A stretch of 64,000 nt of DNA. It comes from Atherinomorus stipes. Its lineage: Eukaryota; Chordata; Actinopteri; Atheriniformes; Atherinidae. Positions within the stretch are counted from its first letter, which is position 1; every line of letters begins with the position of its first letter. Positions 10,271 to 24,973 of this stretch are shown here, piece after piece. The position numbers and the translations under genes are program-made. Below the pieces are notes generated by a model. That model had not been told where the DNA came from, made no database searches, and saw only the letters and a program-made list of their open reading frames with translations. Location: the NCBI GenBank assembly GCA_023101725.1, contig JALJCO010008621.1, positions 310,001 through 374,000 on the forward strand, given 5' to 3'.

Positions 10271-13200
10271 GTACTTTTCAAAAGAAGACAATTCTGAATG
10301 ATACAAGTTCCCCTGCAAGTTGTATCACAAAAGTAATGATGTTCCTTTCTATTCCTCTCTACAATATCAGTTAAGTATCATTCAGAGTAGCTCTTGACAT
10401 TCATCAGCTGCAGCTCCATGTACCAAGACAATAATCACTTCAGTACTTCGAATGAGAGACAGAGAGAAAACAAAACAAAATGGACATGTCACACAAAATG
10501 GGCAAACAGCTTGAACAGTGTTAGATGACATAATCATTGCATTGTAGCATTGTTCATTTTGGGGCTGATTTGTGAAGGTTTCTGAGAAATGAAGACTTCA
10601 GACCCTTGTCATCTGCAAATGTCACAGTTAGCACTCTCTGATTTCTCTTGATAATAAGCTAAATCCACGTATAGTATGACATGTCAGTGCCATCACAGCT
10701 TTAAGCAGAAAATATCTGCTTTACTTTTTACAGCAAGAGCAAAGCAAACCAGATAGTCTCTTCCTTGCAGCCACAATCTTCTCCAAACCTTCTTGCCTCA
10801 TTGGTTCCTTATTGCACATGCAAATTAGTTATAAAGTCCCACCTAACAAGTAATCAGGATTGATTTTCTGTGATATTTTATTTTGAACATCCCAGCTTTG
10901 TAGCTTATCAATTTTTGTCAGTAGGAATTTTTGGTTTGGAACAAAGAGGTAGATCTAGCCTATTGACTGCTGGACAGGCTGACATCACATCCCCGTCCAC
11001 TCAAATGAATACATGTAATCTTGTATTAAAAGAGACTAATTTTACAAAAGAAATATTCTTAAACATTCAGAAATTCAAGAATAGAGAGTCATTCTTTTGG
11101 TTAAACATGACAACTTTAACATGTAAAAGAAAAAAAAAAGGAAAACAAATACGCCTGTTATGGCTATGATACTGAGCTCTGAGTCCACACAGACAAAAGA
11201 AATCCCTTGTTTAAACAGACACTATTCAGCTGAAACCCGATACAATTCACACTATTCAAAGGGTGAAAGACCTCTTTTCCAGAAGAGACAAGCCACAACA
11301 TACATAAATACCAACATGAAAAATACACATTTCCTCTGGGTAAAAACACATTTTACTGTTGAAGTGTGGCCTGAGATTCATGCTGTGCTCATTTTTGTTA
11401 GACTTCCTTTATAGATAACCTGCACATCTAAACAAAACATCATCATTTCCAATTTGTGCTGTTTTCTGCTACCAAAGTGTGAATATTTACAAGTCACACT
11501 TGGACTGTGATGAAGTGATGGGGTCCCTGTGTCCCTTCTCCTATTACTATACTTGCTTTAAACTTAGCAGTCTTTCTTCCTGTACACAACAACCCCTTCA
11601 CTAAATATAGAGCAAAATTGTATTATTATTCTCCAACAAAATCTCTTCTAGATATTGTCCTAATAGACTGCATTCATTTGGTATTGTCTGAATTTGTATA
11701 AAGAAAAAACGGTAAACTAGTAAATTATCTTTAGCTTTACATAAGAAGGATTAAAAAGGTAACATTTTATGAATTAGATCTTTGTACTTTTAATGCTTGA
11801 GCTAAGCTTACACGCATAAGAAAAAGTACTATTTTTACAGTAATTCGTGTTCCCTTAGTTGCCATTAAAGATCTTTTTTGATTCAATGTGCCTAAGGGGT
11901 TAACACTCTTTGATAACTACTCATGCTTAGGACCACTAAGAGCTTTTAGGAGATGAGCCATTGATTCCCTGGTGGCTCAATGCACAACTGCACAGCCACA
12001 ATACAGGAGGAGGAGAGTCATACAGCAAAAATAATCCACTTTCATGGGCCAGAAAAAGCATTTGGATCAAAACATACATTTCAAAAAGCAGATTTAGGTA
12101 GAATTAGAGGGCTGCTTTTGCTGAAACATATAGTGTGCATGTCATATTGCTGTAAATGAGACCATTGCTATCATGCATGTATTACCAGCTAAAACCCTCG
12201 TGCCGAAATCAGCTTTCCACTGCTTTCCTGCAGAATTCTACATCTTCCAACCATCAGTCTGAGCACTTCCATCTTCTCTATGTACACACACTGACTGATA
12301 AACAGCTCTCCTCTAGAGGCATTTATTGTTATAATGTCATGGAGGAGAAGCTGTCATCCAGGAGAAATCCATGTGCGATAATGGTTTTTTTTAAAACTCC
12401 CTGAATACTGAAAAGACTAACATGCATGTGCTTCAACATACAAACAGCCACATTGCTCAGTGGGAGCCCAGAATGAATGAATTTATGGTTACACAACGCA
12501 TTGAGATGAAAACAAAAGCATTGACAATATTTCACACTCTTACACCCCCCAAAAATCTCTGCACTAAAGCCGCAATTTGCAAGAATTTTCCTTTGAAACA
12601 TCACAGAGAGATCTTTCATTTCAGGAAAATAAAATTGAAATGAGTAGTTAGGTTTAGACAGCCAAGGTCTTTTGCTTCTTTCCCTTTTTCTTTCTTTCTT
12701 TCTTTCTTTCTTTTAAAAGCAATGATTGTTCAGCCCATGCTACTCGTTGCAGCAGAAAGGCTCAGCCTCTGTGTTCTTGGGTGATTTTCCTTATGATGTG
12801 TCTTGTAAGAGATAGAAAAGAAATCTATTGGACTTAATAACAAGATGAAAAATAGATTTTTTAGCAGCAGAGGACTGAATGAAAAGTGAAAACATGAAAA
12901 CAAACATATGTGCACTGAATTTCATATCAGGAGAAATAAGCAGAAATCATTTTGTTGCAAATAACATTTGTAATCATACATTATATGATTTGTGATCAAT
13001 GTCTCAAAATCTGAGCCCTGAGAACAAATCTTGCGCCATTTGCCTTATAATCTATGAGTGAAAGTAATTATCTAGGACATGAAATGACAGCAATAGATGA
13101 GATGGCCACTGCACACTCTGCATGAAATCTAAAATTTTCTCCTATCTTTTATGAGATGTAGCAGTATACAATGTAATACGATATAATTATAAGCTATCTA

Positions 13201-14280
13201 TTATAATTCCTCTTCATGATTTCCCTCAGGAGATTGATAAAGTACTTTTTCATTATCCTCCATCACATTTCTAAGATCCCTCCATAATAAGAAACCTGCA
13301 AGAGGCTATTTGCTGTTTGCAAGCCTCCCTCTGCCAGTTTGTCTGTAAATGCAATATTAGATCTCATGAAAAAACAAAGATACAGAGGCTCAACTTTTAC
13401 CATAAATGAACAAATTAGTCCAACAAACTACAGAACAGCACAACAATAAACCTTTATCTGATGATGAATAAATCCTCTGCTCAGCAGTGTGCCACAATGG
13501 TACAGTAAGAATCACATCTGTGGATCAGATTGCTTATTTTATCATACAGCCATTTGCTTGTTACTGAGGGCAGTAAATCACCTCTGATTGGGTCTCTTGG
13601 ACAAAACGAGTTCAGAGACTGCAACCCAAAGCCATCTATAACCACCCATAGCATGTTGCAAAGTAAAGAAAGTGGCAAACATTTGAATGTTAAATGAAAT
13701 AATGATGCTTTTAACAGCGCCTGTCAAGATGAAAACCTCATTTCCTACACTGCAGGAAAGGAAGCTGAACATAAATGCAATGATATCTGGATAAAGATTT
13801 CCATATGAGGAGTTATGAAACTGTCACCATTTGCATTTCTATTTCTGTATACTTTCTGCCATGGCAGAGATGTCATAGATTAACAGGTTCAGTAGGATGT
13901 TATCTCAACGAGCAGGGATAGGGTACCCTAACATTTTTATATGAAGGGTCATATGATGGGAAAAGCTGAGTCCCATTCTCTGCCTAATAGGCTGCCACAT
14001 CTACCCCTTTTGTTGCTGCTAGCTATTTTTAGAAGGATAGAGAAAGCTGTAATCCATATATGCAGGATCAAACATATCCTCTAATAAAGCCTTGTATAAT
14101 ACCCTCTGAAATTACAGATTGTGGACCATTCTGCTTTTCTTACATGGGAAGGGCATCAAAACCATCAAGATGTCAGCTGAGACAGGGGATTCAATCTCCT
14201 TCTTGTCACTGACAACTGAGCAAAGTCTGTCTATATGGAATTTGGGAAGCTAGTTTCTAAAAAGATAATACCACATACTG
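10271..14280. other. Intergenic stretch
   Basis: No exon, RNA gene or large repeat is recognisable. The only simple repeat of note is a TTTC tract at 12686-12714. Confidence 0.5.
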
Positions 14281-14361
14281 TACAGGGACCAGTCAAAACT
14301 TTGGACACACTTAATTAGAATAAATGGCTTGATCTGTCCAAACTTTGACTAGTACTTTACA
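14281..14361. mobile_element. Miniature Tc1-derived foldback
   Basis: After a TA, the left end CAGGGACCAGTCAAAACTTT is mirrored by AAACTTTGACTAGTACTT on the right, and only about 25 bp separate the arms. The CAGTCAAA-TTTGGACAC core is typical of fish Tc1-family termini. It is far too short to encode anything. Confidence 0.6.
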
Positions 14362-17300
14362 TATATGACTACTGAGAAGAAATATCAGCATTTGCCCCAG
14401 TTTGTGCAATTTCACAGAGACATCTTTTCTTTTTCTTTTTCTTTTTACATTTGATGGAATCTACAAAAACAAATGCTTTATTTTCTACATAAATATATTT
14501 TCAATGCTGACACTGAGTTTCTACAGCAGTCCAGCATGGATAAACAAAACACTGCACCATATTAGTTTCTTTCTTTCTTTCTTTCTGTCTTTCTTTCTTT
14601 TTAAAATTTTTTTTTGTAGCAGCTGCCTTAGTTTTGTCTTAAATGAATGAGACAACAATGTTGTCTGTGAAAGTACTATAATTACCCCCCCCCCCCCCCC
14701 CCCCCCCCCCCCATATTTTTCTGCATTTAATCTATAAAGTGTGCTTTCATGTCCAGTTCTAAATTGATGTCATGCCACAAATTAAATAAGTTGGTAAGCA
14801 AGTAAGTAAATAAATAAATAAAAGATTTTGGACTGGAATTACAAGGGCAGACTGTGCATATGCAATATTTTAGCTGCTTTCCCTCTGTTCACCTAGCTGC
14901 TGCTTACAATATTAATCCAAAATTATACTTACAGTTGTGCAGATCCTGCCAATGATGCATCCACCAGATACTGTTTGTTTAAATCTAAATGAACTTGTGG
15001 GAGTCATAATTGGTGTGAACCAATGAACATTAAACCATAGGGCTTGCTGAGCTGTGATTTAGTCTTGTTTATAAGCTTGTTATCAAAGCAGCCTTTATTG
15101 TATTCTTCTGGCAAATACTTTGAACAGTTTTTGATCCTGATCATTTCAACTGTTTTTTTTTTTTTTTTTTAGTGAACAGAGGAGAAAGCCTGCTCTTTGA
15201 TGTTGCACTGCTGTGAAAAGCCAGGATAAGGTCAGAGCAAGGCACGGATCAAGCCTGTTGGCTAGAGCACATATGGTGGGTGTCTGGAATAACAAACTGG
15301 GCAGAATGGGATTCTGTAAGACCATGACCTCAGCAGACATAAGCACACTGTCTGGCCACGAGCTGTGACACACAATAGCAGACAGTGTGGAGCTTTGTTG
15401 CTTAGATGAGCAAAGATCTTTGGGGAAGTGTTTTTCTCCAGCAGATTTGTGCACAAGCAACAAACAAATCTTAAAATACAGAGAATAAACTATGTGACAG
15501 CAGAGTCACAAGAGCTGTAACCGAGGGTGACGGTGAGCTTACTTAATCTTGCTGTGTGTGCATACCAACACTTCAGCCACTAAGAACTGCATATTAACAT
15601 TTGGGTTATTTAGATCTACTATAAGCTTTGCAGGGATTAGTGATGGGCCTATCATATTTTTGGCAACATCTTTCAAAAGGAATTATCTAATGTTGAGTGT
15701 GTCATTAAGAGTGCCAGTAGGAAACACAAGATGTGCATGAATATGTGAGGGAATGCAATACATACTGAACATGGAGTTTACATTTCATGTATTGTGTGTG
15801 AAATAACAGGCTTACTCATTCAAATCATGATTATTAATGATCATGATGAAGTTAAAAAATACAAAAATATGAAAGACTTTTCCAAATTACTCACACGTAG
15901 AGGTACAAAGACACAGACACATGCAAAGAGACAATAAATATTAATCTGATGTGACTTTAATCAACCGTCATTTAGATGCACTAGCAGCTTTGTAAAGCCC
16001 ACTTGGCTTTTGAATGCAGGGAAACAGCAATTAAAAATGAAAGCTACATGCACTCTTGTTAGAAATAAGCAGCATCTTCAAAGGCAGAGAGGATGATATG
16101 TACATGCATGTGCATACCTGGTAAAACTGGATGACAATCTGGCTTGTGGTTAATGCAGGATTAACACTTCCTTTGTTGCTCACAGATTTTTATCCAAGCA
16201 ACGTTGATATTGGTTATCCAAAGGTAAACATCCATGTTTTCCTACCTTATCTGTCATCATGTTTGATTTGTGCCTCTGGCTGCGTCCTCTGTCATGCTGG
16301 AGGAATTAATAATTTAGAAGCCCTTGAGTCAAAGAAGACGCGATCATTTATAGCCCAAAAATGGTTTTATATTTGCACTTTATGTCAGGGAGAAAAGATG
16401 CGCCTCTCAGCCAGTAGAGAGTAACAAAACAGCAGGGATGTATTGCTGAGATGTTGCAAATGCATAATGCACAAGGCAAGAAATACCAGTGAATGTATGA
16501 TTTATTAGTAAGTGAAACACAGGGCAGGAGGTTGCAGAGCATAAGCAACAGCAGCAGCTCGGCGTAATGCAAACAAACTATAATGTGTCACATCAGTAGT
16601 AATGACCAGAAGAGTAGGAACTTGTCAGATTATATACTGTCCCAAAAGAAATATACTGATTGAAGAAGATTTCAGCTAATAAGAGCTTTTTTCTATATTC
16701 ATGACTCATCTCAATTTCCCCCAAAACCTAGGTGACATATTTTGATATTTTATTGTGTCTGAATCATGTGAAAAATATATTATTGTGAGGTCAATTAACT
16801 GATCATTTTGATTAAGTCCTTTTCTTTTCTTTTTTTCCCAAATACACTGACTGACTGTGTTGTAACCTTTATGGCACAGTGAAAAATTATTGGAACCACA
16901 TACAAATATCTATTTGAATTTCTAAAATTGCATCCGATTCCTTTTGTACGTTTATTTATTTATCTGTCTATTTATTTATTTTGTTACAAAAAAATGTGAA
17001 CAGAGGTGGTTTGGATCACATGTTTATCTTACTTCCATGAGTTGGTTGTGTGTAAAAAAAACGGCTTCATTCCCTCTTTGTTGTAGTAGTATTCCCTGCT
17101 GGCCAGATGCTATGCCAATCATCACACCCCATACAGTATGTAATACAATAATGAGGCCGTCTGGTCCTGCTGCTTCTGCAGGGAACTCTGTCCAACAAAC
17201 ACACTTCAATCAACTCTCAGACTCTGCTCAAATATAGCTGTCAGACTTCAGATATATTCTGCCATGTCTCATAACAGTGAGTTAGCAAAACAAAACAAAA

Positions 17301-18280
17301 AAAAAAATCATGAAGTTGGATTTGATCATTTTGACTTTTGCTTAGGGGAAAAAAAATCACTTTATTTTCACAAATCTACAGGAAAATGCATCTTCATGAC
17401 ATCTTCTCAAGAATAGATAACCCAGGCTGCCAAGCAGATGGGGGTTAAGCATTCTTGTCGATTCCAGTCACATCTTCTGGAACCCAATCCATCATCCTCT
17501 AGGAGCTTGTATTGGTCCCTCCCTCTCATTAAGAGGGACATGTTAGAAACTCTATCCTTTTCCCACTCCTTCTAAATTGGAAACACACTTGACAAATTTA
17601 GGGAGGCAGCTTCACTGATGCATATCCTGGTTAAATGTTTTCATCTTCGCCCACTCTCCACTAATCATGCCAGATTATGAACCCAATGATTAATGCCTTC
17701 AAAACTTACAAGCATGTTGGTTCACCAAAACTAATCTTTTTCTTTAAATCAAAGATGTTATGTTGGTTATGGTGAATTAGACACATGCATAACAACAATT
17801 TGTACTTGAGGATATCTGCTTAGTTTACACAGAAATGTACTTCTGCTAGGGAAGGTTTTGTCAGTTATGAATGGCATATATGTAATATTTTGTGAGATGC
17901 TTAGGTGAACTGGCAGACTCAAGTGATTGCAAAATAATTGCTCTCCACCTGTTTTGTGAAATGTCATTTTTATCATGTTAAAATGTAGGTGAAAGCACTG
18001 CTGTTGCCAGTAGAGACAGAATATCAATAAACTGACACAGATTTCTTTCCCATGATCACCGGGATATGGAAGACATATCTGCATGCTGCATGACTGACAA
18101 CTAACAAGCAGTTAAAGTCCAGCAATATGAAAAATGCACCACTACAAAGTCTTATCTGTTTTGTAATCTTACAGATTAGAACAAATGCAGTCTCACTCCA
18201 TTGCATACATTATAACAGTTAGCCTATTGGTTTACATCACAACATGAAACAGTTTTACAATTTGAGCATATATTTTCTGT
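14362..18280. other. Intergenic stretch with simple repeats
   Basis: It holds a TTTC/TTTG-type tract at 14566-14600, a 28-base C run at 14685-14712, and no supportable gene. Small open frames at 15146-15463 and 16131-16424 show no domain and no splice or codon evidence. Confidence 0.5.
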
Positions 18281-18795
18281 CTTAAAGTCACTGTATGATT
18301 TTAAAAACTGTAACATGGCTTCCCCCCCCCCCCCCCCTCAAAAAAGCCACAAAATTGAAACTGTGAAATTATGACATGTACAGAAACGCATTCAAAGGCG
18401 TTACAGGAGATGATTCTTTCAAAATTTTTTTTGCAATATTCGATCAAATTGGATTGACTACCCCATACGCTATGATCAATTAAAAACTTTAAATATATAA
18501 ATATTATTAAACATCAGCTGTGAAAGTAATGGGGCTGAAAAAACCTCCGTCAATCATCTCTGCATTCCTTACATTTTTCATTGTCTAGTGATTGACAGTC
18601 AATTCAATGCGTAAGAGGCGAGGCTGATCACTGAAAGTGACTGCTTGGCGAAAGTAATACTGCGTACCGGAAGCTGCCCACACTCGTCTGATGTTTCCAG
18701 CAGGTAGCTAACAATCATTCTGCTGACAGTTAGCTAGCAGAATTAACAGTCTCTGCTCTCTGATATGCTGAAACATCTTCTATAGTGCCTTTAAG
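18281..18795. mobile_element. Candidate MITE with CTTAAAGKCACTRTA ends
   Basis: CTTAAAGTCACTGTA at 18281-18295 is matched at 13 of 15 positions by the reverse complement of TATAGTGCCTTTAAG at 18781-18795. The 515-bp interior has a C run (18322-18337) and no coding capacity. The superfamily is not assigned. Confidence 0.5.
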
Positions 18796-18940
18796 GAGGA
18801 ATGAATGCATTCCAGTGGCGTTATAATGCACTCATGCCAATAGATTGAATCATGGTGCATCTGACTCAATGCTGTTCATAAACTTTCCACCTATCGACTC
18901 TGCTGTCAAAGTACGCTAGGTTTAAGCATGAAAACATCCG

Positions 18941-18970
18941 TGGTTAGGGTGGTTAGGGTTGTTAGGGTTG
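18941..18970 (+). repeat. Short degenerate telomere-like repeat
   Basis: GGTTAGGGT-type units occur four times in about 30 bp, interrupted by single bases. The tract is too short to imply a chromosome fusion. Confidence 0.5.
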
Positions 18971-20429
18971 CGAGTGCACTCACTTGGTTGACTACATTGA
19001 TGACTACATTTCTGATTGCCAAATAAAGGCTGCTCTATAATGAAATGTAGGAAAACATTATCTTGTGCATATGAAAGGTAGCTTTATTCTCACAAGGCAG
19101 AACTGCAATCCAATCCTGTCTTACTGAGCTTTAAGGTTTTTGTTTTCACCAGAGATGTTGTTTCAGACCAGCCAGTGTTGAGCAATGTGTAGTCATCTCA
19201 AGCCCAAAGGTCTCAGCAAAAGGATACACACATCTAACCAAATATACTTTGGAACACATACTGATTGATAAAGGCCACATTTGGATGTAAAGCAGACATC
19301 CCAAGAAGGAATTTTGCTCAGAGAAGGACCTTCTCTGGCCAACCACTGATTTACGGTCCTGAGTGCAACTCAGGAGAGGACCTGCATTTTGGCAAAACAA
19401 ACAAAGGCCAATTGGTGAACTTTGAACCCATCCTCCAAACTTGGAGATACTCCTTCACAGTATTTACGACCTGCTATAAATTGGTTCCGTATAGCCAATT
19501 TTGTAATGTGTTCTTAACATTCAAGAACTGTTTTATATTATCAGGAAAGTAAGCTCATGTTAATCCCATGATGAAGACTTTTCTTTTGATATGCAACATG
19601 ACATACTTTGGTGATTAGAAACTAGATGTTTCTTCCCCAAATTCACATCACATCCATTCCAGGATTTGCTGCATAAAGGTGAAGAAAGAGACACTTTACC
19701 CAACTGCTGAAATCCACTTTTATGATGGAAATGGACTTCCTCATATCAAATGATGTCTAACACATGTATTTTCTTTACAGGAATCTTAAATCATCAAGAT
19801 TAATCCTTTTTTATCTGTTTAGCTGATTTGTTTATTCAATGCCTTTCTTTATTCATATAATTCAGATCTTTGCTTTATTTTATTTTATTGTGTTCATTTT
19901 ATTTCATCCTGTCTGAATAATTGATCCATTTTACACATGCCTCACTTAGAATTCACAGATGTTTATAACCATTAAGCTCAACTGATAATCAAATGATTGT
20001 TCGAGACGTGTCTGACTATTGCATGAAACCTGACTCTGTCAGCTTCCCATTGGCTGACAAGCTGTAAGTCACATTCCACTGCCAGGCAGAGCGCGAAGCT
20101 CTGAACGGAGAGATTCAGATCTGATCAGAACTGAAAGAGAACTGATCTGGTGAGAACTGAAAGGAGTTGAGAGGACCGAGAAGAACTGAGTGCGAAGGAG
20201 AACACAAGAATGTGAACACGAATCTGAACACGCAGAAGAACGAACAAGGCAGAACTGGAGAAACTTGGAACAATGAGGAAAGAATGAGACGAAACCTGCT
20301 CTGAACTCAGCAGAGTTCAGAACCACAATCACTCAGGGAGGAGTGATGGAGAGAAGAAGACTTTAACCCAAATCATCTTTACTATCAACCATCCCGTAAC
20401 ATCAGTCCTGAAGCTGCACGTCCCTTGAA
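18971..20429. other. Intergenic stretch with a purine-rich block
   Basis: A purine-rich plus-strand segment (about 20085-20340) is built from loosely repeated GAACTGA/GAGAACTGA motifs. No gene or element boundary can be drawn. Confidence 0.4.
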
Positions 20430-20920
20430 AATTCAAGGTTTGCTTTTTCACTCCACAGAACAAAATCCCAAAACCTCTTTGACTTGTTTATACAGTGTTA
20501 AGCAAACTGTTGACAGCTTTTCTTGTGCCTTTGGATCAGTCGTGGTGTTGTCTTGGAATTTGGTGCATGGAGCCCTTAAATGTTTTGTGTGCACTTTACA
20601 CACTAAAACCTCAGTGCCTGATGCCACCAGGTCTTGCTGCAGGTCTTTCACAGTCAGTCTAGGTTTTTTGACTATTTGCTTGAGATCATGTGCTCTCATG
20701 ATGAATTCTATTCAGGGGTTGGATAGTTTTAGGACAGTGGTTATTAAAAGTAACATTTTGCACTGAATTAGGAGAAACCACTTGTAGTACTTGTGTTGAG
20801 CTTTTCAAAATATCATTGTTCGATTTGTTTATTGCAAACAGTTGCTAATGTAATTTTCTAAATTTTTCCAATAAACCTCATTTGCAGTAGGGTTTGGATA
20901 ATTTTGATTGCAGCTGCTAT
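20430..20920 (-). pseudogene. Truncated Tc1-like transposase fragment
   Basis: The minus strand at 20448-20699 encodes a stretch with PRLTVKDLQQDLVASGTEV, which resembles the second helix-turn-helix (paired-like) part of Tc1 transposases. It continues to DPKAQEKLSTV and GFCSVE. The catalytic DDE region is missing and the frame is short. AT-rich non-coding sequence extends to about 20920 and includes GGTTTGGATAATTTTGATTG, like a Tc1 subterminal region. No matching second terminus was found, so this is a relic. Confidence 0.55.
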
Positions 20921-21084
20921 GGTGTCAGAATAATGATCAAATACAATATCCATTTGAATAATTGAATACCCTAACAACCAAAGTGTTAAAATCACAACCC
21001 TGTCACAAGCTCATAACCCTGTTACAATCAAACATATAACAGGGTTTTAGCTCAAAATGACTGCTGCCCTACATACTGAAGAAC

Positions 21085-21120
<36 letters not shown>

Positions 21121-24100
21121 CACAGGGCATGCATGAGATTCAAAACTAGTAATTATTTTGGAAATACAAAAACCTTTACAATGAATAATAGATTTGTGTC
21201 CTTTTTTTCCATATAACAGAATTGAGTCATTAAGTTTGATGACCACATATCATAGGATAAATGACCAAAATATTGTGAAAGAATAAAGCCTCCTGCTGTC
21301 TGAGCTCATTTTGATCACACCATTGCTTTTGTGACATTTGAATAAGTTGTGTAACGGAGTTACTTAAGTACAGAACCATATAATGTTACTTTAATAAAAA
21401 AAAAAATATTGGTTTATTCCTAAAAAAAAAAAAAATTCTAGAAAAATATGATGTCTTAAGTTGATGTCAAAATATATGGAACTATTTTTTTATATAGTTC
21501 GCCTGTTATATTCCAAGTACACCGTCACTGAAGGCCTCCACGGATGCGAGAAAATAGGTGATTCAACTGAATCAAACAATACAATTTCTTTTGAAAAGAT
21601 AAAAATGCAATGAATGTGTTTTACACTGGAGATATTTTAATGTTTATATAAAGCTGTTTGAATTTAGATTTTGGAGAGTCAGTTGATTAAATACAACCAA
21701 AAAAGTCAGAGGGACTTACCATTCTCATGGAAGGACAAAACTACAATCATGCAGTGGGCCTATTTTTCTGCTACAGCAGCGTTTATATCAGAGATAAAGA
21801 GAATTTATTTTCTGAGAAATGAAGGGATACGGTGAAAGCTTTTCTTGACAGAAATGTTATTTATTCATTTCCCTATTGGCTTCAACAGGGTAGGTTAAAT
21901 CGACTGTGATAAATGAGGAAAGGTTGTTCAGTTGCCTGTTGTATATATTTTTTAAACATACCTGGATTTTCTAAACACTCTGGGCTGATGACTTCCTTGG
22001 TCAATGTAACAAGCAATTGGCTTGTGCTTATTTTTTCTTTGTAAATCTTGTGATATTGAGTGAAATGGGCACATTACACCAAAAGTGCTTATGGAGTGGC
22101 ATATATTCAGGCATGAAACTATTCATAGTAAGTTGCTGGTCTAGATTAGACTTTAGGGGGACAGACTGAAAGTAAATTAGGGCATCGCTTTGGTCAAACT
22201 GACTGATTTTGGCAGATTATCCATCATTCCATATCTCTAGGGGGGTTGACTTTGATCACTGGTTCATGTTGAAAATCTGAAAATTTCTCTTTTACTGGAG
22301 GGCTAGTATCAAAGACGGACAAATAAATAGTTAAAAAGGCTTAAAACCAATTCCAAGCTTGAATCAAGTCCGACCCAGGTGTTTATCTTCTAAGTTATGG
22401 TTCACATCCCCGAAATCTGTGTGGCTCTTTAGCACATGAATGATGTGATATCATAAAAGGAGTTTGGAGAGGACTGATGAATATGTGCGGCTTTGAAGCG
22501 GTTGTTGTGTGATCGTGTGCAGATGAGAGCGTGGGAGGTGTCATGTGCGTGGATGTGTGTGTGTCTGAACGTGTTTGCTGATGAGAGTGACATTTGTGTG
22601 CTCAGTGAGAAATTTAACCACCAGCATCTGGGACTTCCTTCTCAAAACCTCCAAAACAATAAGCCAGGAGTGGTGAAAACCAGCATCAGCAGAACAGTTT
22701 AGTCCTATTTTTTCCACATTGTCGGTGCAAGTGTGTGTCAAACTGATGCCGTTACTCTCCGCACACTCCACAGGATTTCAGCGCTCTGCACATGCACAGT
22801 GGCTTCATCACCTTAGCAACCAGCCGACTGAAAGATGATGAATCATGCCAAAGACTGCTAATTTCTTTGCAGTTGTCAAACATGAACAATGGGTGGTATG
22901 AAGTAGCCACAGAAACGTCACTGTAAAATGTGTGCGTGTGTTTCAACTTGAAGGACTACCATAAAGAAGAAAGAAAGGCAGGAAAAATCAAGGCTAATCA
23001 GAGAAAATGCCAAGAGAAAACAGAGGGAGCAGCTTTGTGTGATCTCCTTTCTACATACGCTTGCTGAAAAAGCCTTTTAAAAATCTGATAATATGAACAT
23101 GGTATCTTTAAAAAAAATTTGAGGTTAACTGGTGTACTTTTGGTTGCACAACATGGATCAACGGTTGTGCACAGAATATAAAAAGTAAGTGCAAGTCTTA
23201 CAGACAGTCCAACCCCTTAGCCTTTCAGGTGAGAGAAGATGTTCACAGAGTATGATTTGATTTCCTTCTGGACTCCAGTAAAGGAAGCTGTAACAACACC
23301 TCTGACCTCATTTTCTCTATACTTATGAAAGGGTCTAGATGCTCTGAAAGGGCCTGGATAAATAGCAGTCTTTGTTGACACAGGGGAGGGTCTGAGAAAT
23401 CCTTTTGATGCACTGTAGTAGCAGTGATTGTGTGAAAGACACAGATTTAGAAACATGGATGTACATCAGCTACAGGATTCAGGAAAAGCACTGCCACAGC
23501 ATCCCAGACAATGTGAATAATGCATTAAAAAGATGCAGCTGGACAGTCTAAAAATGCTTGATGTAGTGCTACTAATTCAGCAACAAGATGCAAATATTGC
23601 CTCAGTCGATTCCTGTGGAATCAATAAAAATGCAGAATGTTGGCAATTATGCCCTGCAGTATACAGAAGGCAAACAGCTCCCACTGGTGGTAAATAAAAT
23701 GAAAGTTTTTGCAGCATCAGAGTTCATCAATGCTGCATTTTACAAAGCTTCACTAGGTTTTCAGTCCTGTTTTCAGCCTTGAAGTGCACTCGTTTGGTTG
23801 GCAAAGTGTACATCATTGTAAGTGTTTGCAACTATTTGTGGGGTTATGTTTGTCATTATACCAGTGATCTCAAGCAAAAAAATGCGAAAAATACTTCACA
23901 AATGCGATGCTAATTTGCTGTCTTACTGTTTTGTATCGCACCAATAGAAACTGTGAAATCATTTCTCAGGTAACTGTTGTTCGTTGCAGCAGCTGCTTTT
24001 CTCTGTTTATATTGCAATTTATTTAGCACATATGGCTTTTAGTCTTATAACAAAATGAATTAAATCTTTAAATTAGTTCTACTTGAATGTATCTAGACAT

Positions 24101-24973
24101 ATAGGGTTAAAAACTTCCAAATTTGTGTGACTACATATTTTCTATTTTTGATGAAAGTGATCCAAATAGCAACAAAGAGCATTTTAGGCTCAATATGTGA
24201 GAGTTTTATTGTTTGGACATGGAAACTCCAAATGAGTCTTGACATGTTGCACACCAGCTGATGTTATTTTTGCTCTTATGGGCCTGATGATGTATAACCC
24301 AGCAGTGTGAAATGCATGTGGGAGCTGGAGGTGTGGAATGTGCCATGTCCTGGTCACAGTGTTCCCTCCTCTCTACCGGTCACTCAGCAAGAGAGTTCCT
24401 GTGGGCAGAGTGAGAGCTTCACACTCTACCCACACGTTTGTCCTCTAAAAAACCACAGTCATCTTCAGCAGGCAGGCAGGCTATGAGCCGATTTGTCAAA
24501 GTTTTATTTGCAAAGCACATTTAACGTGGATGCCCCTCTCAAATGAGACTCATGGCTGTCTCTGTATAGCAGGATCACTGAAAGCTTGCTCCACTGAGGC
24601 TAAAAGGTTTTAATATCCAAGGCTTAGGAAATGCACAGATGAAAAGGCAGATATAAGTAGATAAAGTGTTGCAATGAAGCTTTAATAACTCATTTTCTAA
24701 TTGAAGTGCTCCCTTTAGACCATGTTTGTGTTACATATAAGCACACTCCAAGACTGCAGCGGCTCTCTCTTGCGTATGTGGCTTACCTCGGACAGAAAGT
24801 CATACACTATTCATAAGGAGGCTGAACCTTGTTTTATTATTCATTAAAGAGGTTCTTGTCTAAGGCAGCTGCCTTTAAAACCCATGGTATTTATGGTAGA
24901 TTTGATTTTTATAACACTGGCATGAAATTAAACAGAAAAAGACAAAAGCATTTCTTTTAAGTAGAGGACATGA
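20921..24973. other. Intergenic stretch
   Basis: It holds a GA microsatellite at 21085-21120. No supportable gene was found. Frames near 22493-22946 and 23217-23782 lack any recognisable domain. Confidence 0.5.

Noticed and set aside
18941..18970. Interstitial telomere as evidence of a chromosome fusion
   Set aside because: There are only four degenerate units, too few to mean more than simple-sequence drift.
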